Shown: piece by piece, positions 10,209-20,855 of the stretch
Position numbering within the stretch: position 1 is the stretch's first letter
Layout of the letters: every line of letters begins with the position of its first letter
From: Nymphalis io
Taxonomy: Eukaryota > Arthropoda > Insecta > Lepidoptera > Nymphalidae
Length of the DNA: 64,000 nt
Reading direction: 5' to 3'
Assembly (NCBI RefSeq): GCF_905147045.1
Contig: NC_065907.1
Location: forward strand, 10,230,001-10,294,000
Position numbers and translations under genes: made by a program
Notes under the pieces: generated by a model
What the model was told of the DNA's origin: nothing
The model's input: the letters and a program-made list of their open reading frames with translations, nothing else
The model's database searches: none

Positions 10209-13008
10209 AAATTCCCAGCATTAAAAAAAAATAAGTCTAAATCTCTTGCTGATTCATCTGTTGCATCAGTTAAGAAATATTAACAAATTTTATTCAAGTA
10301 TATTAAGCCAGCGAATCCATTATAATCATCAATCTCATTCCACTTTCATCATTGTCAACATTTCTTAGTACATTTCTCAATTAATTTATACACCCATAAG
10401 AAAATATATGTAAGTTCAATCATAGGTATTCTTCCGTTTACATTTTGGAGTTACAATGGAGAGAAATTATTACTTTTGAAGTGTTTAATAACACACAACT
10501 AATCCACAGACTAAAAAACAAACTTCCGAAAACTATCTACCCTCTAAAAATAACTATCACGCCCCACTTACATATATGAATAAACACACCTTCATCACAC
10601 TTTTACATAAAAAACCTAATTAACAAATTACACGTTCAATTATACAATAATTTCCAGATCTATCTAAGTATAATCATTAAAATCTAATTCTAAATTCAAC
10701 TCGTCCATCCAAATTCCTTAGTTACGTAATAACCCGTTAGCATTTCAACACGGCGACGTCTTTAAAGCGATATACATCGTTGACAGAATGATGCGAGTAT
10801 GCGACTCTTGTACTACTTCGACCATGGCGCAAGTTATAGATCTAATACCGCTTAGGGTTTTTCGAAGGGAAACTTCGTATTCTCAAATAACGTAACGTTT
10901 TTTAACGCTTTACTTACGTCATTGAGCTACTTTTTAGGAATGTCAGTAACCCTTAATTATATGGGTACGTAAAAAGTTGGGGTTATTATCTTAAATTCTT
11001 TGTCGAATTCATGACTTATTCAAAACACAGAGGAGTAATAACAGACAGAATGATAAATAATTTTATTGTTTACTTTTAATGTTACACGGAATAATTGTAA
11101 AATTCATGTAGAAGTCATCTTTGCCTCATAATGTTATCACAAGCGTTGACAATCCTAGCAAAAATCACCTTTCAATCGCTTCTGCCATGGACCGCTTTTA
11201 AGTAACGGTATAAATCAGAAGGATGGTCTACATAGCACGCTAATACGACACTCGGGATGGACTTATGGTCACTCCAGAGCAGGGAGATCAGGAACAGAAC
11301 TGGATGCTGTATATGAGAAGAATTTATAGTGATCTTTCCTTATTAATTGTACAGTTTTAAGCTTTTGAATGTACATGATTGGGCAACGATTCTATTTAAG
11401 TATGATCCTTTGTAACTTTACAGGTATGTTTGCACTCAATTTCATTTAAATATAGTTTTTGCCTGCAATTTAGTAATCAGTCTATCGTACAGCTTACACG
11501 CCGCAGTACACGATCATGAAATGACTGATAGTTATGCGACTATATATGCGACTTTGGCTATATTAATTACAATATGTAAAAGAATGCATGTATCAAAATA
11601 GCACAACACTGTAAGTGTGTTTTACCAGTGAGAAACAAAGTGAGTTCTTACAGAGTTACACCGATGGTCAAAAATGTAGCACCAAGCTCTCTACTTTCAT
11701 GGAGAGGAGGTCTCAGCTTAGCATATAGCATAGCATTTAAAGTAAAGTGACTTTAATTAGCGCAAATAAAAATACTACTAGAGCCTACTTAAATAAAGTA
11801 GCCCCTTACAAGCAGTATTTTTATTTGTAGTATTTTGAATGTAGAGCTTCCGCCGTTTTATTGTAAATTCTAGCACGATTAACCTATTTCAGAGTCATCA
11901 CCTAAGAATCTAGAAAAATTTTAATAGAGGATATTTTTAAATAATTTTAAGAGAAGCTATTTTTTTTTATTCCAACACCATTGATTGCCATAAATCCAGC
12001 TCTAAAACATTCCTGTTTCATAGCCTCTAGTCACGAATATTGGTCGAAATTTAGGTCCATAAATAATAGGGATCCTGCAGCTGTAATAACCAATCATCTT
12101 GTTGCAAAGGAAGCCGAATAAAAAGTATTAAATTTAATGACCTAAGAATAATTTACTAAATAACGTAATTTCTATAAGGCGTCGAGTATTTGTAAAAAAT
12201 GTTAATATAACGTTTGTTGTTTTGTTGAGAGCCATAATGAGGACGTGTAAATGCAGAATCTGGTGATAAAAGGTCACCCATTGTCTTCAATATTAGCATC
12301 ATAAAATATTTGAGAATTATACCGATTACTTGAAGCGCGATCGGTTTTAAAAGATATATTTTGTCCCTGGTAATTACAGGAACTATTACGACCTAATCTT
12401 TCATTTCTAACGTGTACGATCATTCATGGACTCACGGATTATATAAAAGCCTATTTCACATAAACGTTTCTTTAAATTTTTTTTTAAACAAATGCAAGTA
12501 GACTTACTTTTTTGGGGTTCTGTTGTAAAACCTATACTGCTCCACAAAGCTAGATAATTCTCCTAATAACACTCACAAAGAGGGTTTAATACAAATTGAT
12601 TTAAAATATTATAATAACATATTCTAGATTGACAGTACAAAAAAAAAGTATTATTTTTTATGGAGCCCATAAAAAAACAGTTATGAACACAGCTGGTGAC
12701 AAAAATAACACAACGATATAGGATCGAAATAAAAAAACTTTGTAAATTGATGTTAGATAATAAGTCGGGTTTTAATATAATCAATGCTATTAATTACGGA
12801 TTGGATAAAAACATTGGGAATGTCGACGAAGTTGTTATTGTAAGTTTGGAAGTAAACTAATGTGGATATAAGCAGTTAAATGGAATAGCAGTGTTATAAG
12901 TAAATATTAATCAATAACTATTATAGAAATTCTTATATATATAAGAATATGTAAATCTAAAGTTTGTTCCTTCTTTCGATTGGAATATGGTATCCGTGTA
13001 ATATGGTC
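10209..13008. other. 2.8 kb without recognised repeats or genes
   Basis: One of the longer stretches free of the SINE families. It holds an imperfect nested hairpin at 11763-11827: outer 14-bp arms caaataaaaatact and its complement enclose smaller arms ctactt/aagtag, which could be a small MITE-like relic. Short frames at 12563-13122 have no supporting features. Confidence 0.4.
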
Positions 13009-13170
13009 GTCCCGGTTTCGCAAGGGTAGATAAGAAGAAAAATGTATTTTGGATGGATTTTGGGTAAATCCGTTCTTAGTGAGTCGTCTACGTTGTGGAA
13101 AGAGTAACTGTAACAATTTCAAGTCAATCGGGCGGATAGTTTAGGAGATCTCGTGATGAGTGTTTTTTCG
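13009..13170. repeat. family E repeat (LINE-type tail)
   Basis: Reads cgtcccggtttcgcaagggt, then agataagaagaaaaatgtat, and later aatccgttcttagtgagtcg. The same order occurs at 35746-35863. This resembles a widespread lepidopteran repeat with 'cccggcttcgcacgggta' near one end. Orientation is uncertain. Confidence 0.6.
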
Positions 13171-13842
13171 CTTATATAACTTTGTCGCTTGTTTCGTCAA
13201 TTTTGATATTGAAAACTTTTATAAAAGTTTGATTACAAATCTTCTTAATATTGTTTACAGACAACAATCTTTGTAATATCGTCCGTACTCATCTTGAGTC
13301 TAAACAATCGATTTTGTATTCAAAACTGACTTTTACTTTTTGGTAAGCATATGAATACGTGTACAATGTGATACAAAAGTTTTTCAATGAAACTAAATTG
13401 AGTTAAACTAATTTAATTTGGTTCCATGAAAAATAATAAAAAATCTGTTTTAACAATAATTTGTTACATTTCATTTTGGATTAACCTTCATGATTCATAA
13501 AGGAACTATTTAACGCCTTAATCAAATATCTTCGTTTTGATTTCTGAAATTAAAAAAAACCACTTAAAATATTATTTAATATTTAAAACTAACTTCCTTT
13601 TGTGTTACTTCATATCCTTTATTTATTTGTCTTTATAAAGTATGTATTTTAAAGTAATGGTTTTTCATGATTTAACAATTTGTGTAAACTTAATTGCTTT
13701 GTTTATATTTCGTTTCTTTCGATAAGAAAATAAATAAATATCAATTTTTTTATTAGGCGTTATTTGAAAACGACCAAAGATTTTAAATCACCTGCGTCAT
13801 ATTTATAACTGTTTTTAATATGGTTATCATCTGATTTGTTGT

Positions 13843-14214
13843 ATGTTTCTATTTCTGCTGACATCGTTAAGTAAAATTTTAAGAACGTTCCATTCATCTA
13901 AGTTATTTAAAACGATGTTATACATATATACTTTAAAGTCATTACATTATTTAAATGTTTTATTAAGAATAAAAACAAGTATCTTACCAAAACTCGTTAC
14001 AACTTATGTTGGTGAGTGTACGCAATTTGCATATTTAACAGCTTTGCTACCGTTTGATTGGTCTCAGGACACGCATCATGGATGTTTACGACTTTTTAAT
14101 ACACGAACCACGGACCTTCACGAGGATGTAATTCTATACAAGAGTTTGGACTCAACTTTGTTCGTATATGAGTATATAAATATATATTTCTACGCTACAA
14201 CAGTTAAAGATTAG
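13843..14214 (+). CDS. 123-codon open frame, probably not a gene
   Basis: An ATG-initiated frame with a hydrophobic start (MFLFLLTSLSKIL) in front of a SINE. There is a possible donor inside it (ttg|gtgagt, about 14011). I see no domain, no codon bias and no other gene signals; a frame of this length is expected about once by chance in a window of this size and composition. It is listed only because it is the longest unexplained ATG frame after the two genes. Confidence 0.12.
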   Translation: MFLFLLTSLSKILRTFHSSKLFKTMLYIYTLKSLHYLNVLLRIKTSILPKLVTTYVGECTQFAYLTALLPFDWSQDTHHGCLRLFNTRTTDLHEDVILYKSLDSTLFVYEYINIYFYATTVKD

Positions 14215-14237
14215 AAAAAATTTAAGTAAAGTAAGTA

Positions 14238-14544
14238 GGTAACAGCCTGTAAATGTCCCACTGCTGGGCTAAGGCCTCCTCTCCCTTTTGAGGAGAAGGT
14301 TTGGAGCTTATTCCACCACGCTGCTCCAATGCGGGTTGGTAAAATACACATGTGGCATAATTTCAATGAAATTAGACACATGCAGGTTTCCTCACGATGT
14401 TTCCCTCACCGTTCCTTCACCGTTAAGCACGAGAAGAATTATAAACACAAATTAAGCATATGATAATTCAATGGTGCTTGCCCGGGTTTGAACCCACGAT
14501 CATCGGTTAAGATTCACGCGTTCTTACCACTGGGTCATCTCGAT
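14238..14544 (-). repeat. SINE family A, full length
   Basis: Minus strand, 3' end at 14238 (gtaacagcctgtaaatgtcc), head at 14475-14544. A short internal duplication around 14398-14422 repeats the ctcaccgt motif. Confidence 0.86.
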
Positions 14545-14631
14545 TTATACAAAATTTACATTTATATTATTTTCATCAGTACCTCAAGTGAACATATATT
14601 TAATTAAATTGATTGTTAACTTGATGGTCGG

Positions 14632-14734
14632 TGTAATAATATTTTTGTGTTCCGGCTTGTAGGTTGTGTGAGCCAGCGTAACTACAGGCACAAGGAACAT
14701 AACATCTATTTCCCAAGATCAAGTGCGCATAAAA
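14632..14734 (+). repeat. family B fragment
   Basis: Covers the middle of the element (tgtgttccggcttgtaggtt, gccagcgtaactacaggcac, ataacatct). The 5' start and the 3' tail are missing. Confidence 0.7.
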
Positions 14735-15009
14735 AGTAAAAACCTTTTAATATTGTCCCTTGCATATACTCGGGGACTACCCTGTGCGAACTGCTGGCAC
14801 GACGATCGAGGATGTCATCAGGTGTGACCATTGCCCTCGATGAGGACTGAGATGGACGTCGGTGATAAAATTTAACATCAGGTGGTATCTTAACCGGAAA
14901 AGTGGTGCTTCCGTACACGGATTAGGAACCCCACGATATTTGGTAGTGTGTGCATAAACGAAAATGCATATAGTTTTATTACACTGTTCTTTCACTTTCA
15001 TAGGCTATA

Positions 15010-15125
15010 ACTGCTAATCCGAAAGACCGGAAAGATTTCAAGTGAACGACCAACGGGTTTACGTACTTTCCGGTACGCGAGTGTAAGAATTGCCAGAAAA
15101 CACAATCGCTTTTTACAGGATCTCA
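15010..15125 (-). repeat. SINE family C body fragment
   Basis: Contains aatccgaaagaccggaaaga and the following accaacgggtttacgtactt, which align with the centre of family C. Diverged and lacking both ends. Confidence 0.65.
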
Positions 15126-15796
15126 GCATATACAACGTTATTAGTTAACAGCTAAACAACGAAGGAGTTAATTCATGCTAAATTATCAACACACGAACAC
15201 AGGGTTAAACTTATTTACAATTAGATACTTTGGTTTAATAAAACCAAGCAATTTCGCTTATGACTTTAATTACACGTGTATGAAATTCACAAAATATTAT
15301 AATTTTAAATAACCGTGTTGTTAAATTATGGGCATTCTTTAGATTGTTATTGAAATTGAATTACGCCTTATAATTTTTTATTCAAATTAAATAACATATG
15401 AATTTAAAGCGTTTTTCTATGAACACGGGAGCTAATACAATACCAAATTTGAAATTGGATACTACTGAGACAATAACTGTCAATTTCTTGACAGGAAAGC
15501 TCTCTATCTTTTTATGAGTCCAAATCGAAGTTATTAGTAACGACCTCATGATTTGCCGTTTTAGAAGCTAATCACTACCATACGAGACATTTAAATAATA
15601 TCTAAGAAAAATACAGGAAGGAAGAAATAAACATTATAAGATAACGATAACAAATTCGTTCGATGTCAATTCAATTAATTATTATAAAATGACTTACAGC
15701 TAATGTTAATGAACTTAAAATCAATAAGTAATTATAATTAACAAGTATCGCGTGTGGATAAAATAGGCACCGTTCAAATAAATTCTTGGTGAAAAA
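15126..15796. other. AT-rich spacer
   Basis: Nothing recognised. Confidence 0.4.
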
Positions 15797-15930
15797 GTTA
15801 GTTAGTTTCTTGCTGGTTCTTTTCTATATAATTTACAATCCGAACCAAGCTTCACAGTTCATTAATTTCATAAAATGACAATTCAAAATTGCATTTAAGA
15901 GACTACTTGAATAAATTTTATTTAATTTTG
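15797..15930 (+). repeat. family G LINE-type 3' fragment
   Basis: Has gtttcttgctggttcttttc near its start and agactacttgaataaatttt near its end, followed by 'taattttgacattcg'. Same order as at 5270-5400. Confidence 0.55.
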
Positions 15931-16647
15931 ACATTCGTTTCATTCCTTTTAAATGATAATAAAATACTAAAAAAATATGACGAATTTCGGGTTAAACCCG
16001 AGGATGGTTTTTGAAAAAAATATATACGAATGAGGGAGAGGTATATTGACGTCTGGGTGATATTAATTAAGCCATATTTAAATTTGGTCATGTTTTAATT
16101 TCACCTTTATTTGTATTAAAAATGCAAGTAGACGTATTAAGTAGATGGCCTTGATCGAAAATGCTACCAAGTTTAGGAGTAATTTAAAAAAAAACGGGTC
16201 TTACTCTATGTTGATTTGATCATTGGTTACAAGCTACGTAGGTATTCTAACTAGCCATCTTGACTCGTACTCGGAACATATTATATATAAATAGATACAT
16301 ATTAATATATGAATTTATTGTACAAATGATGACCATTATATTTATTTACCGTTACAATTATACAAATGTTAAAAGAATTTCCTCATGACATCGTTATCAT
16401 TATCTTTCTAGCAATTTCTAGGCAAATTGCCAAGATCTTCTTGTTTCTCGAAGGTTGCATAGGTAAGTAGATTTTATGCAGAGCATTCGCTGACTTCCGC
16501 AACCATTTATGGGATAACCACAACACAATTAAAATATTATCTTACTAAGAGATATATTATTTTTCTTAATTTATAAAAGCAACCACAATTTTTATGATGC
16601 TTATACATAAATGCTTTATGATGCTCATACATAAATGATGACTTTCT
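15931..16647. other. AT-rich spacer
   Basis: No gene recognised. A direct repeat of about 20 bp (atgatgctcatacataaatg-type) at 16598-16637 occurs just before the family C fragment. Confidence 0.4.
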
Positions 16648-16826
16648 GATCGATTTCAACCACGACGGCCATTCTTAAGGGAGACTGACCAACTGCGCAG
16701 GAAACATAACTGCACTCTGTATTACCTTTCATAATCCCTTGAGACGGTAAATTCGACGAAAAAGTTCAAGAACAGGACGAACGGTTTCTGAGGTATGAGA
16801 ATGTAAACATTGCCACTTTGCGTTCT
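16648..16826 (-). repeat. SINE family C fragment beside the LINE
   Basis: Matches family C from its 3' end (gatcgatttcaaccacgacg) to the block ending 'tgccactttg'. The head half is absent and is not found on the far side of the LINE, so the LINE did not simply insert into it. Confidence 0.65.
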
Positions 16827-16840
16827 TATCTAGTTTACGA

Positions 16841-18820
16841 TTTTTTTTTTTTTTTTTATATCGCCGGGAGGGCAAATGACTCCACTCCACCTGATGGTAA
16901 GTGGTAGTAGAGTCCAAACGCGACGACGGCCAGTACAGACGGGAAAAACGTTCTGCACTAGCCGCCTTCGCCTTGCCGGCCCGCAAGATGCCTCTTCACG
17001 CCTCGTTTGAAGGAACCCGGGTTGTAAGAGGAGGGGAATACGTGAGCTGGTAAGGAATTCCATTTTTTGGAAGTGCGACAAAGAAAGGAGTTGCCAAATT
17101 TCTTTGTTCGCGATGGAATTGATGTCACAGTTAGGCGGTGACATCGAGAACCAGCTCGCGTGGACTTAAGAAGGAAGGGGGAAGCAGGAATTAGAGAGAA
17201 TAATTCCTCAGAGCACTCGCCGTGATACAGTCGATAGAAAGCGCTCAGTGCTGCTATCTCACGACGCAATTGTAAAGGTTCAAGGGTGTTTGTGACCTTT
17301 ACGTCGCCAATAATGCGTACGGCACGTCGCAGCAACCGGTCCAAGGCCTCAAGTAGGTACTTAGCGGAGCCATCCCAAAGGTGCGAGCAATATTCCACGC
17401 AAGACCGTACCTGTGTTTTGTACAGCAGGCACAGTTGTTGTGGCGTGAAAAAGCGCCGCACCTTGTTCAGAACTCCGAGTTTCCGTGAAGCTGTTTTTAT
17501 AACAGCCTCGATGTAATCCCTTGGACTAAGGTCGCAGCGAACGTCAATCCCCAGCATGGCGATTTTGCTTTGCATCACCAGCGGAGTACCACAGAGGGAG
17601 GGAAGAGGGGAAAATGTTGACTTTTTCGCCGTGAGAGCGCATACCTGTGTTTTCTTGGCATTAAACTCAACAAGATTATCAGAGCCCCATTTGGCGATGA
17701 GATCTAACGTCCTATCGAGTTCAATGACAAGATTCTCCCGCCTCTCCTCAGTTTCCGCCCGCCCAGCCACTGCGCGTCCGTGGTATCCACCATGCACTGT
17801 ACTATCATCTGCATAGCAATGTATGTTCCCAAGGGAGAGCATATCATTGATATGCAAAAGAAAGAGTGTGGGAGATAGCACAGATCCCTGGGGGACCCCA
17901 GCATTCACTACATAGAATTGTGAAGCGCAACCATCTACTAAAACACGAAGGCTACGCTTGTGTAGGAAGCTGGCAATCCAGGTGCATAGCTGAGCAGGCA
18001 GACCATATGCCGGTAGCTTGGAGAGAAGACTTCTGTGCCAGACCCTGTCGAAAGCCTTGGAGATATCGAGGCTGACAGCCAACGATTCTCCATGCTTGTC
18101 GATAGCTTCACCCCAGAGGTGTGTTACGTACGCTAGAAGATCACCTGTGGACCGTTTTGGTCGAAAACCGTACTGACGATCATTAATTAGACAGTGATCT
18201 TCTAGGTAATGGATCAGTTGGTTGTTTAAAATCCGTTCCATCACCTTACAAAGTACTGAGGTGATAGCTATTGGCCGATAATTTGCCGGGTCAGACCGGT
18301 CCCCTTTTTTGGGAACCGCTTGCACATTAGCTCTTCTCCAAGCCTCCGGCACACTTCCCGAAGAGAGAGAAAGTTGGAACAGGCGCGTTAACACAGGAGA
18401 CAGCTCCGCTGCGCACTTCTTCAGCACTATGGCTGGTATTCCATCGGGACCGCTAGCTTTCCGTACATCAAGTGATTGCAGCTCCGCACGCACATCACGT
18501 TGCCTGATTTTAATGTCAGGCATCGTATGGCCACATGCAGGTATTGTAGGTGGCAGTGCACTACAATCATCGATGACGGAATTGTCGGCAAAGAGTTTAG
18601 CCAGGAGATCAGCTTGCTCTTGCGGACTGTGAGCTAGCGATCCGTCCGGATTTCTGAGCGGTGGCAGCGAAGGTTGGCAGAAATTGTTTTGCACAGACTT
18701 GGTCAGACGCCAGAAGCTACGGGAGCCCCTAGGATGCGAAACAAGGTCATGACCAATCTGTGCAATGATTGAGGTTGTGCAGCTGTTTTTGACACATGCA
18801 TGAAAGTTTCGGCAATAGTA
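16841..18820 (-). mobile_element. 5'-truncated non-LTR retrotransposon (LINE)
   Basis: A GC-richer block quite unlike its flanks. The poly(A) tail lies at the left (17 T on the plus strand, 16841-16857). A 3' UTR of about 100 bp follows with ccacttaccatcaggtgg, then the reverse transcriptase frame. The element stops near 18820 inside the region between the endonuclease and the RT, so the first ORF and the endonuclease are lost. No clear target-site duplication was found. It belongs to the broad Jockey/CR1-like group on motif grounds; the clade is not settled. Confidence 0.9.
16958..18820 (-). CDS. LINE reverse transcriptase, N-terminally truncated
   Basis: An uninterrupted frame of about 620 codons encoding the RT of a non-LTR retrotransposon, which copies element RNA into DNA at the chromosomal target. 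From the GTG at 18694 it runs 578 codons to the stop; another 42 open codons upstream (with GSRSFWRLTKS) are typical of the linker before the RT. Counting from 18694: the PDGIPAIVLKK block is at about 83-93, NYRPIAITS at 138-146, catalytic Asp of motif A in SLDISKAFDRVWH at about 210, GVPQGSVLSPTLF at 266-278, and the YADD box at 294-297. All catalytic residues are present. The C-terminal region (RRAVRIIGD, YHGECSEELF) matches lepidopteran LINEs by memory. There is no real start codon and no endonuclease, so this copy cannot move by itself, but the lack of any stop or frameshift suggests recent insertion. Antisense frames here are shadows. Confidence 0.9.
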   Translation of the reverse strand, partial: YYCRNFHACVKNSCTTSIIAQIGHDLVSHPRGSRSFWRLTKSVQNNFCQPSLPPLRNPDGSLAHSPQEQADLLAKLFADNSVIDDCSALPPTIPACGHTMPDIKIRQRDVRAELQSLDVRKASGPDGIPAIVLKKCAAELSPVLTRLFQLSLSSGSVPEAWRRANVQAVPKKGDRSDPANYRPIAITSVLCKVMERILNNQLIHYLEDHCLINDRQYGFRPKRSTGDLLAYVTHLWGEAIDKHGESLAVSLDISKAFDRVWHRSLLSKLPAYGLPAQLCTWIASFLHKRSLRVLVDGCASQFYVVNAGVPQGSVLSPTLFLLHINDMLSLGNIHCYADDSTVHGGYHGRAVAGRAETEERRENLVIELDRTLDLIAKWGSDNLVEFNAKKTQVCALTAKKSTFSPLPSLCGTPLVMQSKIAMLGIDVRCDLSPRDYIEAVIKTASRKLGVLNKVRRFFTPQQLCLLYKTQVRSCVEYCSHLWDGSAKYLLEALDRLLRRAVRIIGDVKVTNTLEPLQLRREIAALSAFYRLYHGECSEELFSLIPASPFLLKSTRAGSRCHRLTVTSIPSRTKKFGNSFLCRTSKKWNSLPAHVFPSSYNPGSFKRGVKRHLAGRQGEGG

Positions 18821-19084
18821 TCATCAATTCAAAAATGGAAGCGTGCGATTCGTTTAAAATATAAAAATAACATCAATCATAGTGATAATAATATTGATAT
18901 CTAATTCATTTTTTTTATGAGTAAGGATTGCGAGGAAAAAGTTTTTTAAAGCGTCTAGACATTAGTATCGACTAATTAGTCTAGACTAGATTTTTTATTA
19001 AAAATATGTAGTCAAACTACTAGTAGGATCTTTTATAACTAGTTTCTGATATTAATATTATGCTGTTAATAATTAGAATATTTA

Positions 19085-19205
19085 TTATTATAAATGTGGA
19101 CGTTAAACTCTGCTTGGCTTTTTGTTCATCACGCCTAAACCACTTAACCAATCGTTGAAATGAAATACAGAAGTAGCCTGTGACCTGGATAAGGATATAT
19201 TATAC
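19085..19205 (+). repeat. family D LINE-type tail fragment
   Basis: Diverged form of the repeat with 'tcacgcctaaaccacttaac' and later gtagcctgtgacctggataa. Compare 26985, 29259 and 41441. Confidence 0.45.
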
Positions 19206-19318
19206 ACATTAATTAAAGGATTTACGAAGAGATTTAAGTTGATGAGAATGGATTCTCAAAAAACAGGTAGTATTTTTTTATTGTATTATATGTAGTATAT
19301 GTTGTAGTAGTTAGTTAC

Positions 19319-19536
19319 TTACTGGTGGTAGGGCTTTGTGCAAGCTCGCTTGGGTAGGTACCACCCAATCATCAGACATTCTACCGCAAAACAGCAGTAC
19401 TTGGTATTGTTGTGTTCCAGTTTTAAGGGTGAGTGAGCCAGTGTAATTACAGACATGCTAAAGTCTATGGGCGGTGGAGACCACTTACCATCAGGTGGCC
19501 CGTTTGCTCGTCTCCTACCTATTAAATAAAAAAAAA
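19319..19536 (+). repeat. family B, internally deleted
   Basis: Has the 5' start (actggtggtagggctttgtg), the ttgtgttcc block, the 3' motif ccacttaccatcaggtggcc and an oligo-A tail. The segment between 'aattacaga' and 'ctatgggcgg' is mostly missing. Confidence 0.85.
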
Positions 19537-19654
19537 TGTTTACTAATCGTACCCCTGGTTTTACGTTACATACCATTATGTTACATGTCATAATAGTTTT
19601 ATTCAACGGCTATTTCCTGTACGTTGTCCCGGGATAAAAATAGCCAATGTCACT

Positions 19655-19742
19655 CCGTGACGGAAAACATTGTGATAGAACCTAACAGTTGCGATCTTCA
19701 ATTAAGATTGACTGACTCCTATTCACTGGACCGTCTCGGCTT
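19655..19742. repeat. rearranged SINE family A-like remnant
   Basis: Left part resembles the family A body on the plus strand (acggaaaacattgtgatag), while the right part resembles its head on the minus strand (complement of gccgagacggtccagtg). This would be two inverted scraps side by side. Weak. Confidence 0.35.
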
Positions 19743-19890
19743 ATTATATAAAATAATAATAATAGCCATATATAGAAACAATTACCGCGACAAATGTTTA
19801 TATTAAGGTCATGTTTGATTTACTTTATAGCAATAAACTTAAGAATGTAGGAAGTACCTAATTATATAAAAAATAGAAGTAACAACTTTA

Positions 19891-20133
19891 CTTGATAGTA
19901 GGGCTTTGTACACGCACGTCTGGGTAGGTAGTATTGTTACGTTCCGGCTTGTAGAGTGAATTAGCTAGTTTGACTACAGACACGAGGTTCAATCTCACTT
20001 CACATGGTTGGTGGCGCATTGGCGATGTAAGGAATAATTAATATTCGTTACACCACCGATGTCTATGGGCGGTGGTGATTAGTTACCATCAGGTGGCCCA
20101 TATGCCCGCCTACTTATAACAAAGAAAAAAAAC
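19891..20133 (+). repeat. family B, diverged
   Basis: Recognisable 5' end (agtagggctttgta), gttccggcttgtagagtga, ggttggtggcgcattggcg and the 3' 'taccatcaggtggcccatat' motif. An internal deletion removes the 'caccactcatcag' block. Confidence 0.8.
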
Positions 20134-20174
20134 AAAAGAACGTTTGTATTAATTGGTCGAGGCAATCAGACGCG

Positions 20175-20310
20175 ACTGGATTGAGGCAAATAAGTGTCGC
20201 TGTCAAATTCCAAAATCCAAGCTGGAGGATATCTGACCGATAACTCAATAATCTTTAGCTGCGTCCGGTATTTAAATTCAAGACCTCGGGAACTACATCT
20301 AGACCTATAA
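20175..20310 (-). repeat. SINE family C remnant
   Basis: Old minus-strand fragment with 'aactcaataatcttta', 'ttcaagacctcgggaactac' and 'ctagacctataag', corresponding to the tail of the body and the head. Confidence 0.5.
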
Positions 20311-20719
20311 GCTGGACTGGATTAAGGAGCAAATTGTGACAAATAGCAACAAAGTGATTGTGACTTAGCCGATGACAGTATATGCGGTTACGATGATTCT
20401 TCTTCGAGATATTTTAATAGAGATAAATCTCAGTCAATTACAGGGAAATAATTCACAACGTAAAAGACTTAGGTCATACTGTTTATTAAAATTACTCGCA
20501 ATTTATTATAAAAGGCCAATAGTCACATGACATTCGTGCTATATTGCGTGTTTAAAGCAATTCTTATATTATTATTGAAGTAAAATTTCTTGGGTTTTGT
20601 TAGAATACCTTTTAACCTTTTTAGATCGAATATAATTTATTTCATTTTGTACTTCGAAATTGTGTGAAATTTATTTTTACTATATTTATTTTTTCTTTCA
20701 TTATTATTTAAGAAGCTTA

Positions 20720-20850
20720 GTGTCATTTTTGCATGTCGTGGTTGCCTGTAAGTAGGGCAACTTTTACCCTTAGACCTATTTGTTTGTAAACTTTTAATTT
20801 GTAATTATTACTGTACGCCAGGTTGGTGATCCTAAATAAATAAATAAATA
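20720..20850 (+). repeat. possible retroelement 3' end with (AAAT)n tail
   Basis: Sequence 'ttggtgatcctaaataaata' followed by a short AAAT microsatellite. This looks like a LINE tail, but only the tail can be seen. Confidence 0.35.
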
Positions 20851-20855
20851 TGATA

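Noticed and set aside
16729..17144. Minus-strand frames of 85 and 104 codons at the LINE 3' end
   Set aside because: Alternative frames over the RT C-terminus and 3' UTR; one includes the poly(A) tract.
17286..18632. Plus-strand frames of 69-107 codons
   Set aside because: They are antisense to the reverse transcriptase and exist only because the block is GC-rich.
16648..18900. LINE inserted into a family C SINE
   Set aside because: The missing half of the SINE is not found on the far side of the LINE, so the fragment was already truncated or the junction was deleted.
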